Source: Microbacterium thalli (GTDB lineage: Bacteria; Actinomycetota; Actinomycetes; Actinomycetales; Microbacteriaceae). From it: a stretch of 64,000 bases of DNA. Every line of letters starts with the position of its first letter. Within the stretch, counting starts at the first letter, position 1. The position numbers were made by a program, and so were the translations under genes. Of this stretch, positions 8,224-15,969 are shown piece after piece. The notes beneath the pieces are model-generated. The model was not told the DNA's origin, did no database searches, and saw only the letters and a program-made list of their open reading frames with translations. Location of the stretch: contig NZ_JAQZCH010000001.1 of the NCBI RefSeq assembly GCF_028737325.1, forward strand, positions 1,222,732 to 1,286,731. The letters run 5' to 3'.

Positions 8224-9123
8224 ATGCGCGTACCTGTCGAACTGGTCGAGACGCTCGTCGCCGCGCTCGACGAGGGCAGTCTGGATGCCGCCGCGCGCCG
8301 ACTTCACGTGACCCCGTCCGCCGTCAGCCAACGCATCCGCGCGCTGGAACGGATCGCGGGACAGGTGCTCCTCGTGCGGTCGAAGCCGGTACGAGCCACG
8401 GAGGCGGCGCACGCGTTCGTCCGGTACGCCCGCCAGCTCGCGCTGCTCGAGCAGGACGCGCTCGCAGACATCGCCCCCTCCGTGGCCACCGTGCCCCTCG
8501 CGGTCAACGCCGACTCGCTCGCCACCTGGTTCCTGCCGCCCCTCGCCCGCCTCTCCGCAGCGCACGAGGTGGTCTTCGACCTGCACCGCGACGACCAGGA
8601 CTTCACCGCCGAACTGCTCGAGAGCGGCACGGTCATGGGCGCGGTGACCTCGCGCGAAGACCCCATCGCCGGATGCGGTGTCAGCACCCTCGGGGCCCTG
8701 CGTTACGAAGCCGTCGCGGCTCCCGGGTTCACCCGACGCTGGTTCGCCGCCGGCACGGATGCCGCTGCCCTCGCCGTCGCGCCCGTCGTCGACTTCGACC
8801 GCCGCGACGATCTGCAGACCCGCTGGCTGCGCGAGTCGGGCATCGACCCGTCGCTGCCGCCGCGCCACCGGGTGCCGGCATCGCAGGACTTCGCCACCGC
8901 GGTGCTGCTCGGCCTGGGCTGGGCCTTGCTGCCCACGCTGCAGTCGGCGCCGCACATCGACGCCGGAGACCTCGTCCGGCTCGGGGGAGCGGATGTCGTC
9001 GTGCCGTTGTTCTGGCAGCAGTGGAACCTGCGCTCACCGCTGCTGGATGCCGTCGCCGACGAGGTCGTCGCCGAGGCCCACCGCGTGCTCGAACCGGAAG
9101 AGGTCAGGCGTCGCCGATCGTGA
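8224..9123 (+). CDS. lysG: LysR-family regulator, LysG/ArgP type
   Basis: Transcriptional activator of the divergent exporter. It has 299 aa, with a winged HTH at about residues 1-60 (LDAAARRLHVTPSAVSQRIRA) and a C-terminal effector-binding domain. ArgP/LysG-specific features include the segment AVNADSLATWFLPPL and FDLHRDDQDFTAELL. The 71-bp divergent region should hold the operator, though no clear palindrome was found by eye. The last 20 bp overlap tail-to-tail with the next gene on the other strand. Confidence 0.93.
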   Translation: MRVPVELVETLVAALDEGSLDAAARRLHVTPSAVSQRIRALERIAGQVLLVRSKPVRATEAAHAFVRYARQLALLEQDALADIAPSVATVPLAVNADSLATWFLPPLARLSAAHEVVFDLHRDDQDFTAELLESGTVMGAVTSREDPIAGCGVSTLGALRYEAVAAPGFTRRWFAAGTDAAALAVAPVVDFDRRDDLQTRWLRESGIDPSLPPRHRVPASQDFATAVLLGLGWALLPTLQSAPHIDAGDLVRLGGADVVVPLFWQQWNLRSPLLDAVADEVVAEAHRVLEPEEVRRRRS

Positions 9124-10132
9124 GGACGACCTTGCCGCGGGCGTGACCGCGTTCGACCTCTGCGTGCGCAGCCGCGGCGTCGCCGAGATCGTGGACGCTG
9201 TCGACGAAGACCTGGATGGCTCCCGAGTCGAGCAGGCGAGCGAGCGTCGCGAGCACCGTGCCGTCGGGGATGACCTTGTACCCCGTGGCGCGGACGCCCG
9301 CGGCGGCGGCCGCCTCGGCGTAGCCGGGCCACGCGCCCGTCGGCACCATGACGTAGAGCCCGCCCGGGCGCAGCACGTCGAGGGAGCGCGAGCCGGTGTC
9401 GTCGTCGACGTTGCCCACCAGGTCGATGACGACGTCCATCTCACCCACGACGTCCTCGAAGCGTGTCGTGGCGTAGTCGATCGTCACGGCGGCGCCGAGT
9501 TCGCGCAGCCACGGCAGATTGCGTTCGGAGCCGGTGGTCGTCACCTGGGCGCCGAAGTACGCGGCCAGCTGCACGGCGAAGTGCCCGACGCCGCCCGAGC
9601 CGGCGTGGATCAGCATCCGCTGGCCCTCGTGCGCATGGGCGGTCTCGACGACCAGTCCCCAGGCCGTCAGTGCGGCGAGCGGAACGCCCGCTGCCTCGGC
9701 GTGGGAGAGGCTCGTCGGCTTGCGGGCGACCGACATCGAGGGCACGACCGCGTACTCGGCGTAGCTGCCGCCCGAGCGCGGGAACGGCAGCATGCCGAAC
9801 ACCTCGGTGCCGGGCTGCAGCTCGTGGGTCTCGTAGGGGCTCGTGACGACGACGCCGCTGAAGTCGAAGCCGAGCGTGCTCGGCCACTGGTCGATCAGTC
9901 CGGCGACGCCGCGTCCGGCGCGTGTCTTGGCATCGATCGGGTTGACCCCGGCGGCCATGATCCGCACGAGCACCTCGCTCAGCGCGGGCTTCGGCACCGC
10001 GACGTCGGCGAGGCGCATCACGTCGGGTGCTCCCGGCTCGTCGAAGACGACGGCGCGCATGCTGGCCGGCGGCGGCTCGGGAGCCGCGACCGGGTGGGGG
10101 GATGTCGCTGTGCGCAGCGGCCGGAATCTCAT
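9104..10132 (-). CDS. NADP-dependent quinone-oxidoreductase-like enzyme (MDR superfamily)
   Basis: Medium-chain dehydrogenase/reductase of the zinc-free quinone oxidoreductase type. The GroES-like N-terminal domain covers about residues 25-140 (GVNPIDAKTRAG, LGFDFSGVV). A Rossmann NADPH domain follows (HAGSGGVGHFAVQLAAYFGA). ATG 10132 is chosen because AAGGAG lies 7 nt upstream; this gives 342 aa, including a ~24-residue Pro/Ala-rich N-terminal extension before MRAVVFDEPG. It lies downstream of marR on the same strand with a 112-bp gap. The substrate is unknown. Confidence 0.88.
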   Translation of the reverse strand: MRFRPLRTATSPHPVAAPEPPPASMRAVVFDEPGAPDVMRLADVAVPKPALSEVLVRIMAAGVNPIDAKTRAGRGVAGLIDQWPSTLGFDFSGVVVTSPYETHELQPGTEVFGMLPFPRSGGSYAEYAVVPSMSVARKPTSLSHAEAAGVPLAALTAWGLVVETAHAHEGQRMLIHAGSGGVGHFAVQLAAYFGAQVTTTGSERNLPWLRELGAAVTIDYATTRFEDVVGEMDVVIDLVGNVDDDTGSRSLDVLRPGGLYVMVPTGAWPGYAEAAAAAGVRATGYKVIPDGTVLATLARLLDSGAIQVFVDSVHDLGDAAAAHAEVERGHARGKVVLTIGDA

Positions 10133-10244
10133 CCGTCGCTCCTTCCTCACACCGCCGTCGTCGGCGGCGGTGATGCTCGGTCGACCTCAGTCAATCGTGA
10201 CATTGTCTCGACCGTGTTACGGAGCGGTCACCGCGGGGAGAAGC

Positions 10245-10766
10245 TCACTCGGGCGCTTCGGCCGCCGACAGGGCGTGCAGCAGTCGCGTGAGCTCGCGGA
10301 TGTCGTCGACCTGCCACGACTCGAGGGCCGCGAGCAACGAGTTCTCGCGCGGGGCGCGCACGGCACGCAGCCGCTCGAGCCCGTCGGGCGTCGGCGAGAG
10401 CAGGCTCGACCGCCCGTCTGCGGGGTCGGGCGTGCGGCGGACCAGGCCGAGCTCCTCGAGCTCGCGCACCGCCCGGCTGATCTGCCCCTTGTCGGAGTGC
10501 AGCGCCTCGGCGAGGGCGGAGAGGGTGCTCTCGCCGCGACGCGCGATGGTCGTGAACACCTTGTACGAGCCCGGCATCAGGCCGGGGCTGAGGCGGTTCG
10601 CGTTCTCGGTGAAGAGCCGCCGCACGTGCGTGAAGAGCTCGCCGAACTCCGTCTCGAGCGCGCGGACGGCGGTGGTGCGCTCATCGGTGTCGGGGGAGCC
10701 GCCGGCCCCGACGGGGCCCGAGGCGAGGTCGCCCCGGGCGCCGTCGGAGGAAGGCGTGGTCGTCAT
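10245..10766 (-). CDS. MarR-family transcriptional regulator
   Basis: Winged-helix dimeric regulator of 173 aa. The HTH core is STLSALAEALHSDKGQISRAVRELEELGLV and the wing is RRTPDPADGRSSLLSPTPDG, both typical of MarR. The first ~35 residues are a disordered extension. ATG 10766 is preferred (AGGGTG 6 nt upstream); GTG 10775 is the alternative. It starts about 10 bp after the stop of the DHA2 efflux gene, so the two are cotranscribed, and the operon promoter carries three TTGA-N6-TCAA palindromes, the likely autoregulatory sites. Confidence 0.92.
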   Translation of the reverse strand: MTTTPSSDGARGDLASGPVGAGGSPDTDERTTAVRALETEFGELFTHVRRLFTENANRLSPGLMPGSYKVFTTIARRGESTLSALAEALHSDKGQISRAVRELEELGLVRRTPDPADGRSSLLSPTPDGLERLRAVRAPRENSLLAALESWQVDDIRELTRLLHALSAAEAPE

Positions 10767-10776
10767 CCCGATCACC

Positions 10777-12468
10777 CTATCGAGCCGAGCGGGAGCCGTC
10801 GGCCGGCTCGTCGGCCCGAGTGGGGACGGTGCCGGTGGCGGTGAGCGAGTTCATGCCCTCGGTCACGGAGACCGTCGCGAAGTCTGCCTCCGACGCCTGC
10901 AGGCGCTCGCTCGTGGTCATCGTGGTGAGCGGCTTGTTCGGCAGGAACACGATCGCCAGCAGGCTGAGCACGGCGAACGGCACTGCGATGAGGAACGACC
11001 GCGAGATGCCGGTCGCGTAGATGTCCTCGAACACGACCCGCAGGGCCTCGGGCATCGCCGAGACCTGCGGCAGGGTGCCCGACTGCAGCTGCGCCGCCCA
11101 GGTCTGCGCCTGGTCGCCGAGGGAGAGCAGAGCCGCCTGGATGTCGGCGGTGCGGTCGCTCACGAGGGTGGTCACCTGCGATGCCAGGGCGGCGCCCATG
11201 ACCGAGACGCCGATGGTTCCACCGAGGCTGCGGAAGAAGGTCACGCCGGAGCTCGCGACGCCGATCTCCTCCGGACGCGATGTGTTCTGGACCACCAGCA
11301 CGAGGTTCTGCATCGTCATGCCGATGCCGGCGCCGAGCATCGCCATGTAGATCGACACGAGTGTGAAGTCGGTGTCGTAGTGGATGGTCGACAGCAGGCT
11401 CGCGCCGCCGATCAGCAGAACGGCGCCGACGATGAGGAACGACTTCCAGCGGCCGGTGCGGGTGATGAGCGCGCCGACGCCGATCGACGCCACGAGCAGT
11501 CCGGCGATCATCGGGATGGTCATGAGGCCGGCCTCGGTCGGCGTTGCACCGCGCGCGAGCTGCATGTACTGGCTGAGGAAGACCGACGCGCCGAACATGG
11601 CGATGCCGGTGGCGATCGACGCGATGACCGACAGCGTGAAGGTCAGGTTGCGGAAGAGCGTCAGGGGCACGAGGGGCTCGCGCACCCTGAGCTCGGTGAC
11701 GACGAACAGGATGGCGCCGATGACGGCGCCGCCCACCATGAGCAGCGTCTCGATGCTCATCCACTCGAACGAGTCGCCGGCGAGCGTCACCCAGATCAGC
11801 AGCAGTGACACCGAGGCGGACAGCAGCACGATGCCGAGGTAGTCGATGCGCGTCTGCTTGCGGGGGTGCGCGGGGATGTGGAGCGTCTGCTGCACCATCA
11901 CGAGCGCGGCCACGGCGACGGGCAGTGCGACGAAGAAGTTCCAACGCCAACCCCACGCGTCGGTGATGACGCCGCCGAGCAGCGGGCCGCCGATGGTGGC
12001 GACGGCCATCACGGCGCCGAAGAGGCCCATGTAACGACCGCGTTCACGCGGGCTGATGATGTCGGCCATGAGCACCTGGCTGAGGGCGGCGAGACCGCCG
12101 GCGCCGATGCCCTGAACGGCGCGGAACGCGATGAGCATCTCGGGGGTCTGCGAGAAGCCGGCGGCGGCGGTCGCCAGCACGAAGATGACGATAGCCAGCT
12201 GGTACAGGACCTTGCGGTTGGTCAGGTCGGCGAGCTTGCCCCAGATCGGGGTCGAGATCGCCGTCGTCAGCAGGGTCGCCGTGACGACCCAGGTGAAGGC
12301 GGTCTGCGTGCCCTCGAGGTCGTGGATGATGACCGGCAGCGACGTCGAGACGACGGTCGAGGCCAGCATCGACACGAACATGCCGAGGAGCAGACCCGAC
12401 AGGGCCTCGAGCACGCCGCGACGCGACATGGTCTTCCCCTCGTGGTGAGCGGATGCGGAAGCGGACAT
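10777..12468 (-). CDS. DHA2-family (EmrB/QacA-type) MFS multidrug efflux transporter
   Basis: Proton-driven drug exporter. The 563-aa length fits the 14-TM DHA2 group. Visible motifs are motif A GKLADLTNRKVLY and motif C TIGGPLLGG. The N-terminal RRGVLEALSGLLLGMFVSML leads into TM1, and STSLPVI carries the conserved motif-D1-like segment. ATG 12468 follows AGGAGG. The 189 bp upstream hold a near-consensus promoter and MarR-type operators. The downstream marR makes this a self-regulated resistance operon; the substrate cannot be told from sequence. Confidence 0.93.
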   Translation of the reverse strand: MSASASAHHEGKTMSRRGVLEALSGLLLGMFVSMLASTVVSTSLPVIIHDLEGTQTAFTWVVTATLLTTAISTPIWGKLADLTNRKVLYQLAIVIFVLATAAAGFSQTPEMLIAFRAVQGIGAGGLAALSQVLMADIISPRERGRYMGLFGAVMAVATIGGPLLGGVITDAWGWRWNFFVALPVAVAALVMVQQTLHIPAHPRKQTRIDYLGIVLLSASVSLLLIWVTLAGDSFEWMSIETLLMVGGAVIGAILFVVTELRVREPLVPLTLFRNLTFTLSVIASIATGIAMFGASVFLSQYMQLARGATPTEAGLMTIPMIAGLLVASIGVGALITRTGRWKSFLIVGAVLLIGGASLLSTIHYDTDFTLVSIYMAMLGAGIGMTMQNLVLVVQNTSRPEEIGVASSGVTFFRSLGGTIGVSVMGAALASQVTTLVSDRTADIQAALLSLGDQAQTWAAQLQSGTLPQVSAMPEALRVVFEDIYATGISRSFLIAVPFAVLSLLAIVFLPNKPLTTMTTSERLQASEADFATVSVTEGMNSLTATGTVPTRADEPADGSRSAR

Positions 12469-12558
12469 GGGTCCTCCTGGAATTCAGACGGACGCGGCGG
12501 CGCTGGCGCGGGATCGTCGTGGGACGGATTCTTCGATTGCCGATGACGGCGTAACTGG

Positions 12559-12618
12559 TTGATCTGAGTCAACCGTTGAGATTGGTCAACTATATGGTCA
12601 ATCGTTGAGCTGCGTCAA
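12559..12618 (-). promoter_or_regulatory. Promoter and three-palindrome MarR-type operator of the efflux operon
   Basis: Three 14-bp sites of form TTGA-N6-TCAA lie at 12559-12572, 12576-12589 and 12605-12618. Reading leftwards, -35 TTGACG (12613-12618) and -10 TATAGT (12589-12594) are separated by 18 bp and fall within the operator cluster. Transcription would start near 12582 with a ~114-nt leader to ATG 12468. The site layout predicts repression by the MarR protein encoded in the operon. Confidence 0.8.
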
Positions 12619-12657
12619 CTATTCCCGCGGTCGCGCGTCGCCCGTCAGGATGGAGGC

Positions 12658-13170
12658 ATGTTCAGCGTGGAGATGCTTCCCGACGACGACATCGACGCGG
12701 CCGTGCGCGGCGATTGGCAGCGGCTCATCGACGCCGGACTGCCGAGCGCGGGGCGGCATCCGTCTGAGACGAATCGACCGCACGTGACCGTCGCCGTGCG
12801 CGATGACCTGCCGGATGACGCCGTCAGCCGCCTCACCGCGCTCGGCACGGAGTTACCCGCGGCGTGCCGACTCGGGGGAGCGGTGGTCTTCCCGGCACGC
12901 GACCGCTTCGTGCTGGCTCGCCCCATCGTGATGACGGCCGCCTTGATGCGCTTCCACGCGGAGGTCGTCGGCCTCATCGGGGCACCGCCCGAGGACTACG
13001 CGGTTACGGCGCAGGACCGCTGGACGCCGCACGTCACGCTCGCGCGCCGGATGACGGCGGAACAGGTCGGGCAGGCACTGGCGGTCGTCGGTGCGGCATC
13101 CCTCGACGGACGGTTCTCGGGCCTGCGCCTCTGGGATGCCGAGCAGAAGCTCGTCACCGTGCTGCGGTGA
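12658..13170 (+). CDS. 2H phosphoesterase / 2'-5' RNA ligase-like protein
   Basis: Small protein of the 2H phosphoesterase superfamily, whose members act on cyclic phosphodiester bonds in RNA or nucleotides. It has 170 aa. The two catalytic HxT motifs are at His42-Thr44 (PHVTVAV) and His125-Thr127 (TPHVTLAR). The spacing of about 80 residues is correct. ATG 12658 has GGAGG only 1 nt upstream and CAGGAT 6 nt upstream, so it may be leaderless. The start is 40 bp from the operator cluster of the divergent efflux operon, so MarR binding could also affect it. The substrate is unknown. Confidence 0.82.
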   Translation: MFSVEMLPDDDIDAAVRGDWQRLIDAGLPSAGRHPSETNRPHVTVAVRDDLPDDAVSRLTALGTELPAACRLGGAVVFPARDRFVLARPIVMTAALMRFHAEVVGLIGAPPEDYAVTAQDRWTPHVTLARRMTAEQVGQALAVVGAASLDGRFSGLRLWDAEQKLVTVLR

Positions 13171-13200
13171 CCGTGCCGTCCGGACGGACGATCGGGGTGG

Positions 13201-13860
13201 TCAGTCCGCGAGGGCGAGCGCGCGGAACGGCTCGCGCGGCGGTGCGGCCGGGACGCGCGGCGCTTCGGCGGCGCGGCGCTGCATCGTGCGGCGGTACAGC
13301 TCGTCGATGAGGTCGGTCGCGAGGTTCACGAGCGAGCGGATCTCGCGCTCGTCGCGGTCGACCCATGCGCAGCGCGGCTCGTCGCCGATGGGGACGAAGT
13401 CGTCGTGCTGCTCCCACACCACAAGCGTGCGCTCGGCGCCGAGGACGTGTTGCTGCCACCACACCTGACGCAGGTAGGTGCGGGGGATCGAGCGCCAGCT
13501 CTTGTTCGTGGTCTTGATCTCGGCCAGGACGACGCGGCCTTCGGAGTCGAGGCCGACGCCGTCGGGCGTGGCGAGGTGCCGCTTCTCGACGACGGCGTGG
13601 AAGAGCGCCGACGAGGGCTGGATGCCGTGTGTCGCGGCGACCCAGGCGGCGATCTCCGGCTCGCGGCGGCGACCGTGGTCGGTGTAGGCGTTGCCGGAGA
13701 ACCCGGAGCCCATGAGCTTGGCGTCGGCGGCGCGAGCGATCGCCTTCGGGCTCGTCAGCGCCGCGACATCCGTCGCCGTGATGCCCCGCGAGCGAGCCCG
13801 GATCCACGCCACGCGGTCGCGCGAGTCCGCGACGATGCGAGCGGCGAGTTCGGATGACAC
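13201..13860 (-). CDS. YqaJ-type recombinase/exonuclease domain protein
   Basis: PD-(D/E)XK nuclease of the YqaJ viral recombinase (lambda-exonuclease-like) family, 219 aa. Catalytic pattern: acidic residues in DHGRRREPEIAAW (Glu67/Glu69), Asp100 in ATPDGVGLD, Glu114-x-Lys116 in LAEIKTTNK, and conserved Gln132/Gln136 in RQVWWQQHVLGA. GTG 13860 follows AAGG at 8 nt; longer in-frame extensions are not homologous. No phage partner (Bet/RecT-type annealing protein, SSB) lies nearby, so this is a chromosomal orphan of unknown role. It lies next to the AbiEi/DUF559-like gene on the same strand. Confidence 0.8.
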   Translation of the reverse strand: MSSELAARIVADSRDRVAWIRARSRGITATDVAALTSPKAIARAADAKLMGSGFSGNAYTDHGRRREPEIAAWVAATHGIQPSSALFHAVVEKRHLATPDGVGLDSEGRVVLAEIKTTNKSWRSIPRTYLRQVWWQQHVLGAERTLVVWEQHDDFVPIGDEPRCAWVDRDEREIRSLVNLATDLIDELYRRTMQRRAAEAPRVPAAPPREPFRALALAD

Positions 13861-13932
13861 GCCCTCGACCTTAACCCGGGTCGACGTCACTCGCGGCGTT
13901 GCGCTCGGCGTGCCCCGCCCCTCGCATTGACG

Positions 13933-13995
13933 CCGAGTGCACGGCATCCCATCGAGTGCACGACATCGGTGCGTGGGTGTCTCGTGCATCCGGCG
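13933..13995. repeat. Left arm of a 63-bp inverted repeat flanking the AbiEi/DUF559-like gene
   Basis: The outer 19 bp (13933-13951, CCGAGTGCACGGCATCCCA) match 15156-15174 perfectly in inverted orientation. Without gaps the match continues at about 75 percent identity to 13995, with the block TCTCGTGCA conserved. CGAGTGCACG occurs twice within this arm. The arms lie outside the 14019-14993 gene. Confidence 0.8.
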
Positions 13996-14018
13996 GCAAG
14001 CCGTGCGCTCGGTGGCGC

Positions 14019-14993
14019 TCAGCGGGGAGGGTGAAGGTTGAGAGCGCTGAGGTGGGCGGCGAGGGTTGCGGGGGAGGTGACGTGACGGGCCTCCCAGCGC
14101 ACGAGGCGGCGTCCGGTCGTGCCCCGGATCCAGTCTTCGCGGCGCTTCTCGTCGAGGATCACGTGTTCTACGGAGCGTGCGGAACGGAGCTCCGTGTCGA
14201 GGTACTTGCCGGCGCCGTCGCACTCGCCCCAGGCGTCGGCGTCGTCGAGGCCGAAGTCGACGCGGTACCAGCCCGCGCCGCGCGGGCCCGCGATCGGCAC
14301 CTGCAGACGGACCGACCGGAAGCCGAGCTGGTGCAACCGGAACCGGCTCACGCTCTCGAGGGTCGACTCCGACCGGCCGTCGGCGAAGCCCGCGACCCAC
14401 CGGGCTCGCCTGATCCCGCGCGCCGCCTCCGCTCCGGCGATCCGAGTCGCCATGCCCCTCCGCCAGTCGTCGGGGCCGCGGCCCGTGCGGTCGCACCAGA
14501 TCCGTTCCGCTCGGTCGGCCATGACGAGCGCGGCTTCGGGCGCCATCGTGCGCGCGACGTCGAAGACCGTCCGGGCGAGGGAGGTGCAGCGGATGCCGTT
14601 CACCTCGACGACGTCGTGCGCGTCGAGAGGAGTGCAGTGGCGGAACACATCGGGGCCGCTGGAGATCCGGGCGCCCGGCGCCGTCGTCAGGTGGACGCGC
14701 GCCGGTCGGACGCGATAGAGATCGAGACCGTGCAGAACCGCGGCGGACTCATGGGAGACCACCGCGCGGCCCCGCACCTCGCGCGCCACCGCCATCACAT
14801 GGAGCAGATGTGCGTCCTCGGCGTAGAGCTCGTCGAACGCGGCGCGGTCGACGTACCAGCCGCGTCGCACATGCACCCGGATGCCGTCGTGGACAGAACG
14901 GTCGATCGAGCGCTCACTCTCACCCGCCTCGAGCAGGTCCCGTCGGCGGTGCAGGAGTGCCCGTACCTCGTCCGGTCCTCGTCGTCTGCGCAT
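14019..14993 (-). CDS. AbiEi-antitoxin-like / DUF559-type nuclease-fold protein
   Basis: 324 aa. The N-terminus (about residues 1-60) looks like the winged-helix AbiEi type IV antitoxin domain, and the middle region (VVSHESAAVLHGLDLY, RTVFDVAR) is the linked AbiEi C-terminal-like fold. The C-terminus resembles Vsr/DUF559 endonuclease folds: SESTLESVSRFRLHQLGF, YRVDFGLD, WGECDGAGKYLD, with Glu, Asp and Glu-x-Asp in the expected order. No AbiEii nucleotidyltransferase toxin lies next to it, so a classical toxin-antitoxin pair is not seen. ATG 14993 follows GGAGGG at 8 nt. The gene is enclosed by 63-bp inverted repeats. Function unknown. Confidence 0.75.
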   Translation of the reverse strand: MRRRRGPDEVRALLHRRRDLLEAGESERSIDRSVHDGIRVHVRRGWYVDRAAFDELYAEDAHLLHVMAVAREVRGRAVVSHESAAVLHGLDLYRVRPARVHLTTAPGARISSGPDVFRHCTPLDAHDVVEVNGIRCTSLARTVFDVARTMAPEAALVMADRAERIWCDRTGRGPDDWRRGMATRIAGAEAARGIRRARWVAGFADGRSESTLESVSRFRLHQLGFRSVRLQVPIAGPRGAGWYRVDFGLDDADAWGECDGAGKYLDTELRSARSVEHVILDEKRREDWIRGTTGRRLVRWEARHVTSPATLAAHLSALNLHPPR

Positions 14994-15111
14994 CCCGCCC
15001 ACCCTCCGCCCGCCCGACTCCCGCCTGCCCCCACCCCTTCGCTTCTGTGAATCACAGCGCGTCGCGCTCACCTGTGCAGAGCTCGCGATCGGCGCCGAGT
15101 GAACGAGCACG

Positions 15112-15174
15112 CGCCGACTGCACGAGAAGGGTGCGTAGCGCTGCCGTGCATTGGGTGGGATGCCGTGCACTCGG
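15112..15174. repeat. Right arm of the 63-bp inverted repeat
   Basis: Inverted partner of 13933-13995; positions 15156-15174 pair perfectly with 13933-13951. A further degenerate copy of the GCCGAGTGAACGAGCAC type lies just inside at 15093-15110. The gene-free stretch 14994-15432 holds this arm, the rplJ promoter and the L10 leader. Confidence 0.8.
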
Positions 15175-15192
15175 TGGACAGTCGAGGGGGAT

Positions 15193-15221
15193 TTGGGGGA
15201 CGAGGGATATGGGGGTACGCT
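15193..15221 (+). promoter_or_regulatory. Probable rplJ-rplL promoter
   Basis: -35 TTGGGG (15193-15198) and -10 TACGCT (15216-15221) are spaced by exactly 17 bp. A start near 15228 would give a leader of about 205 nt that contains the L10 autoregulatory structure. Confidence 0.6.
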
Positions 15222-15227
15222 GGGGCC

Positions 15228-15432
15228 AAGCCAAAGACCGCTGGTCATTGCTGAGCGCGCAAGCGCACACGTGATCGAAGCTCTGCACTGCAGGGGCCCG
15301 CGCAGGTGACACTGAACTTCTCCTTCGGGAACCGAGCTCCGTGCCTCTGCGCCGGAGCTTTTGTCATGTCTGAGCTGGTCGAGGCCGGCGCTCCGCCACC
15401 GCGGACCGTCAGGCACACATCAAGGAGTGACC
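15228..15432 (+). promoter_or_regulatory. Ribosomal protein L10 leader (rplJ autoregulatory mRNA element)
   Basis: The leader carries CCAAAGACCGCTGGTC near its 5' end, like the L10-(L12)4 binding site of known L10 leaders. Near its 3' end a stem AGCTCCG (15335-15341) with CGGAGCT (15353-15359) is followed by TTTT, an attenuator-like hairpin. Excess L10-L12 is expected to bind the leader and reduce rplJL expression. The hairpin-plus-T-run suggests control by premature termination, not only by translation. Confidence 0.75.
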
Positions 15433-15921
15433 ATGGTGCAGAAGGACGCATCGGTCGCCGAGCTCACGAAGTCATTCGAGGACTCGACTGCCGTTCTGCT
15501 GACCGAGTACCGCGGTCTGACGGTGGCCCAGCTCAAGCAGCTGCGCAACAACATCCGTCAGGACGCGAACTACGCCGTGGTGAAGAACACGCTGACCAAG
15601 ATCGCTGCGAACAACGCGGGGATCACGTCGCTCGACGAGGACCTCAAGGGCCCCTCGGCTGTGGCGTTCGTGCACGGCGACTTCGTCGCCACTGCCAAGG
15701 CTCTGCGTGACTTCGCCAAGGCCAACCCGCTCCTCGTCATCAAGGGCGGCATCTTCGAGGGCAACGCCCTCACCGCCGACGAGGTCGACAAGTACGCCTC
15801 GCTCGAGAGCCGCGAGGTTCTGCTGGCCAAGGCCGCGGGCATGATGAAGGCGACGATGGGCAAGGCTGCCGCCACCATCGACGCGCTTCGCGAAAAGCTG
15901 GAGACCGCCGACGCCGCGTGA
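15433..15921 (+). CDS. rplJ: 50S ribosomal protein L10
   Basis: L10 forms the base of the ribosomal stalk and carries L12 dimers. It is 162 aa, with [18 protein letters not shown] and [14 protein letters not shown] as in the family and a C-terminal helix ([13 protein letters not shown]) that binds L12. ATG 15433 follows AAGGAG at 5-6 nt. It is first gene of the rplJ-rplL operon under the L10 leader. No rpoB follows rplL in this window. Confidence 0.98.
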   Translation: MVQKDASVAELTKSFEDSTAVLLTEYRGLTVAQLKQLRNNIRQDANYAVVKNTLTKIAANNAGITSLDEDLKGPSAVAFVHGDFVATAKALRDFAKANPLLVIKGGIFEGNALTADEVDKYASLESREVLLAKAAGMMKATMGKAAATIDALREKLETADAA

Positions 15922-15969
15922 GCGACAGGCGAGCTCTTACACCAACCCCATCTATCTAGGAGATACATC

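Noticed and set aside
13861..14496. N-terminal 212-residue extension of the YqaJ frame
   Set aside because: It overlaps the AbiEi-like gene on the same strand and shows no homology-like segments; the GTG at 13860 with AAGG upstream is a better start.
13201..14993. Prophage remnant, because of the YqaJ domain
   Set aside because: No integrase, terminase, capsid, attachment site or compositional break was seen; the gene looks chromosomal.
14019..14993. Complete AbiE toxin-antitoxin system
   Set aside because: No AbiEii-type nucleotidyltransferase gene lies adjacent, and the C-terminus is a nuclease-like domain instead.
14994..15416. Upstream extension of the AbiEi-like frame into the inverted repeat and L10 leader
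   Set aside because: The sequence is non-coding in character and crosses the right repeat arm; ATG 14993 has its own GGAGGG.
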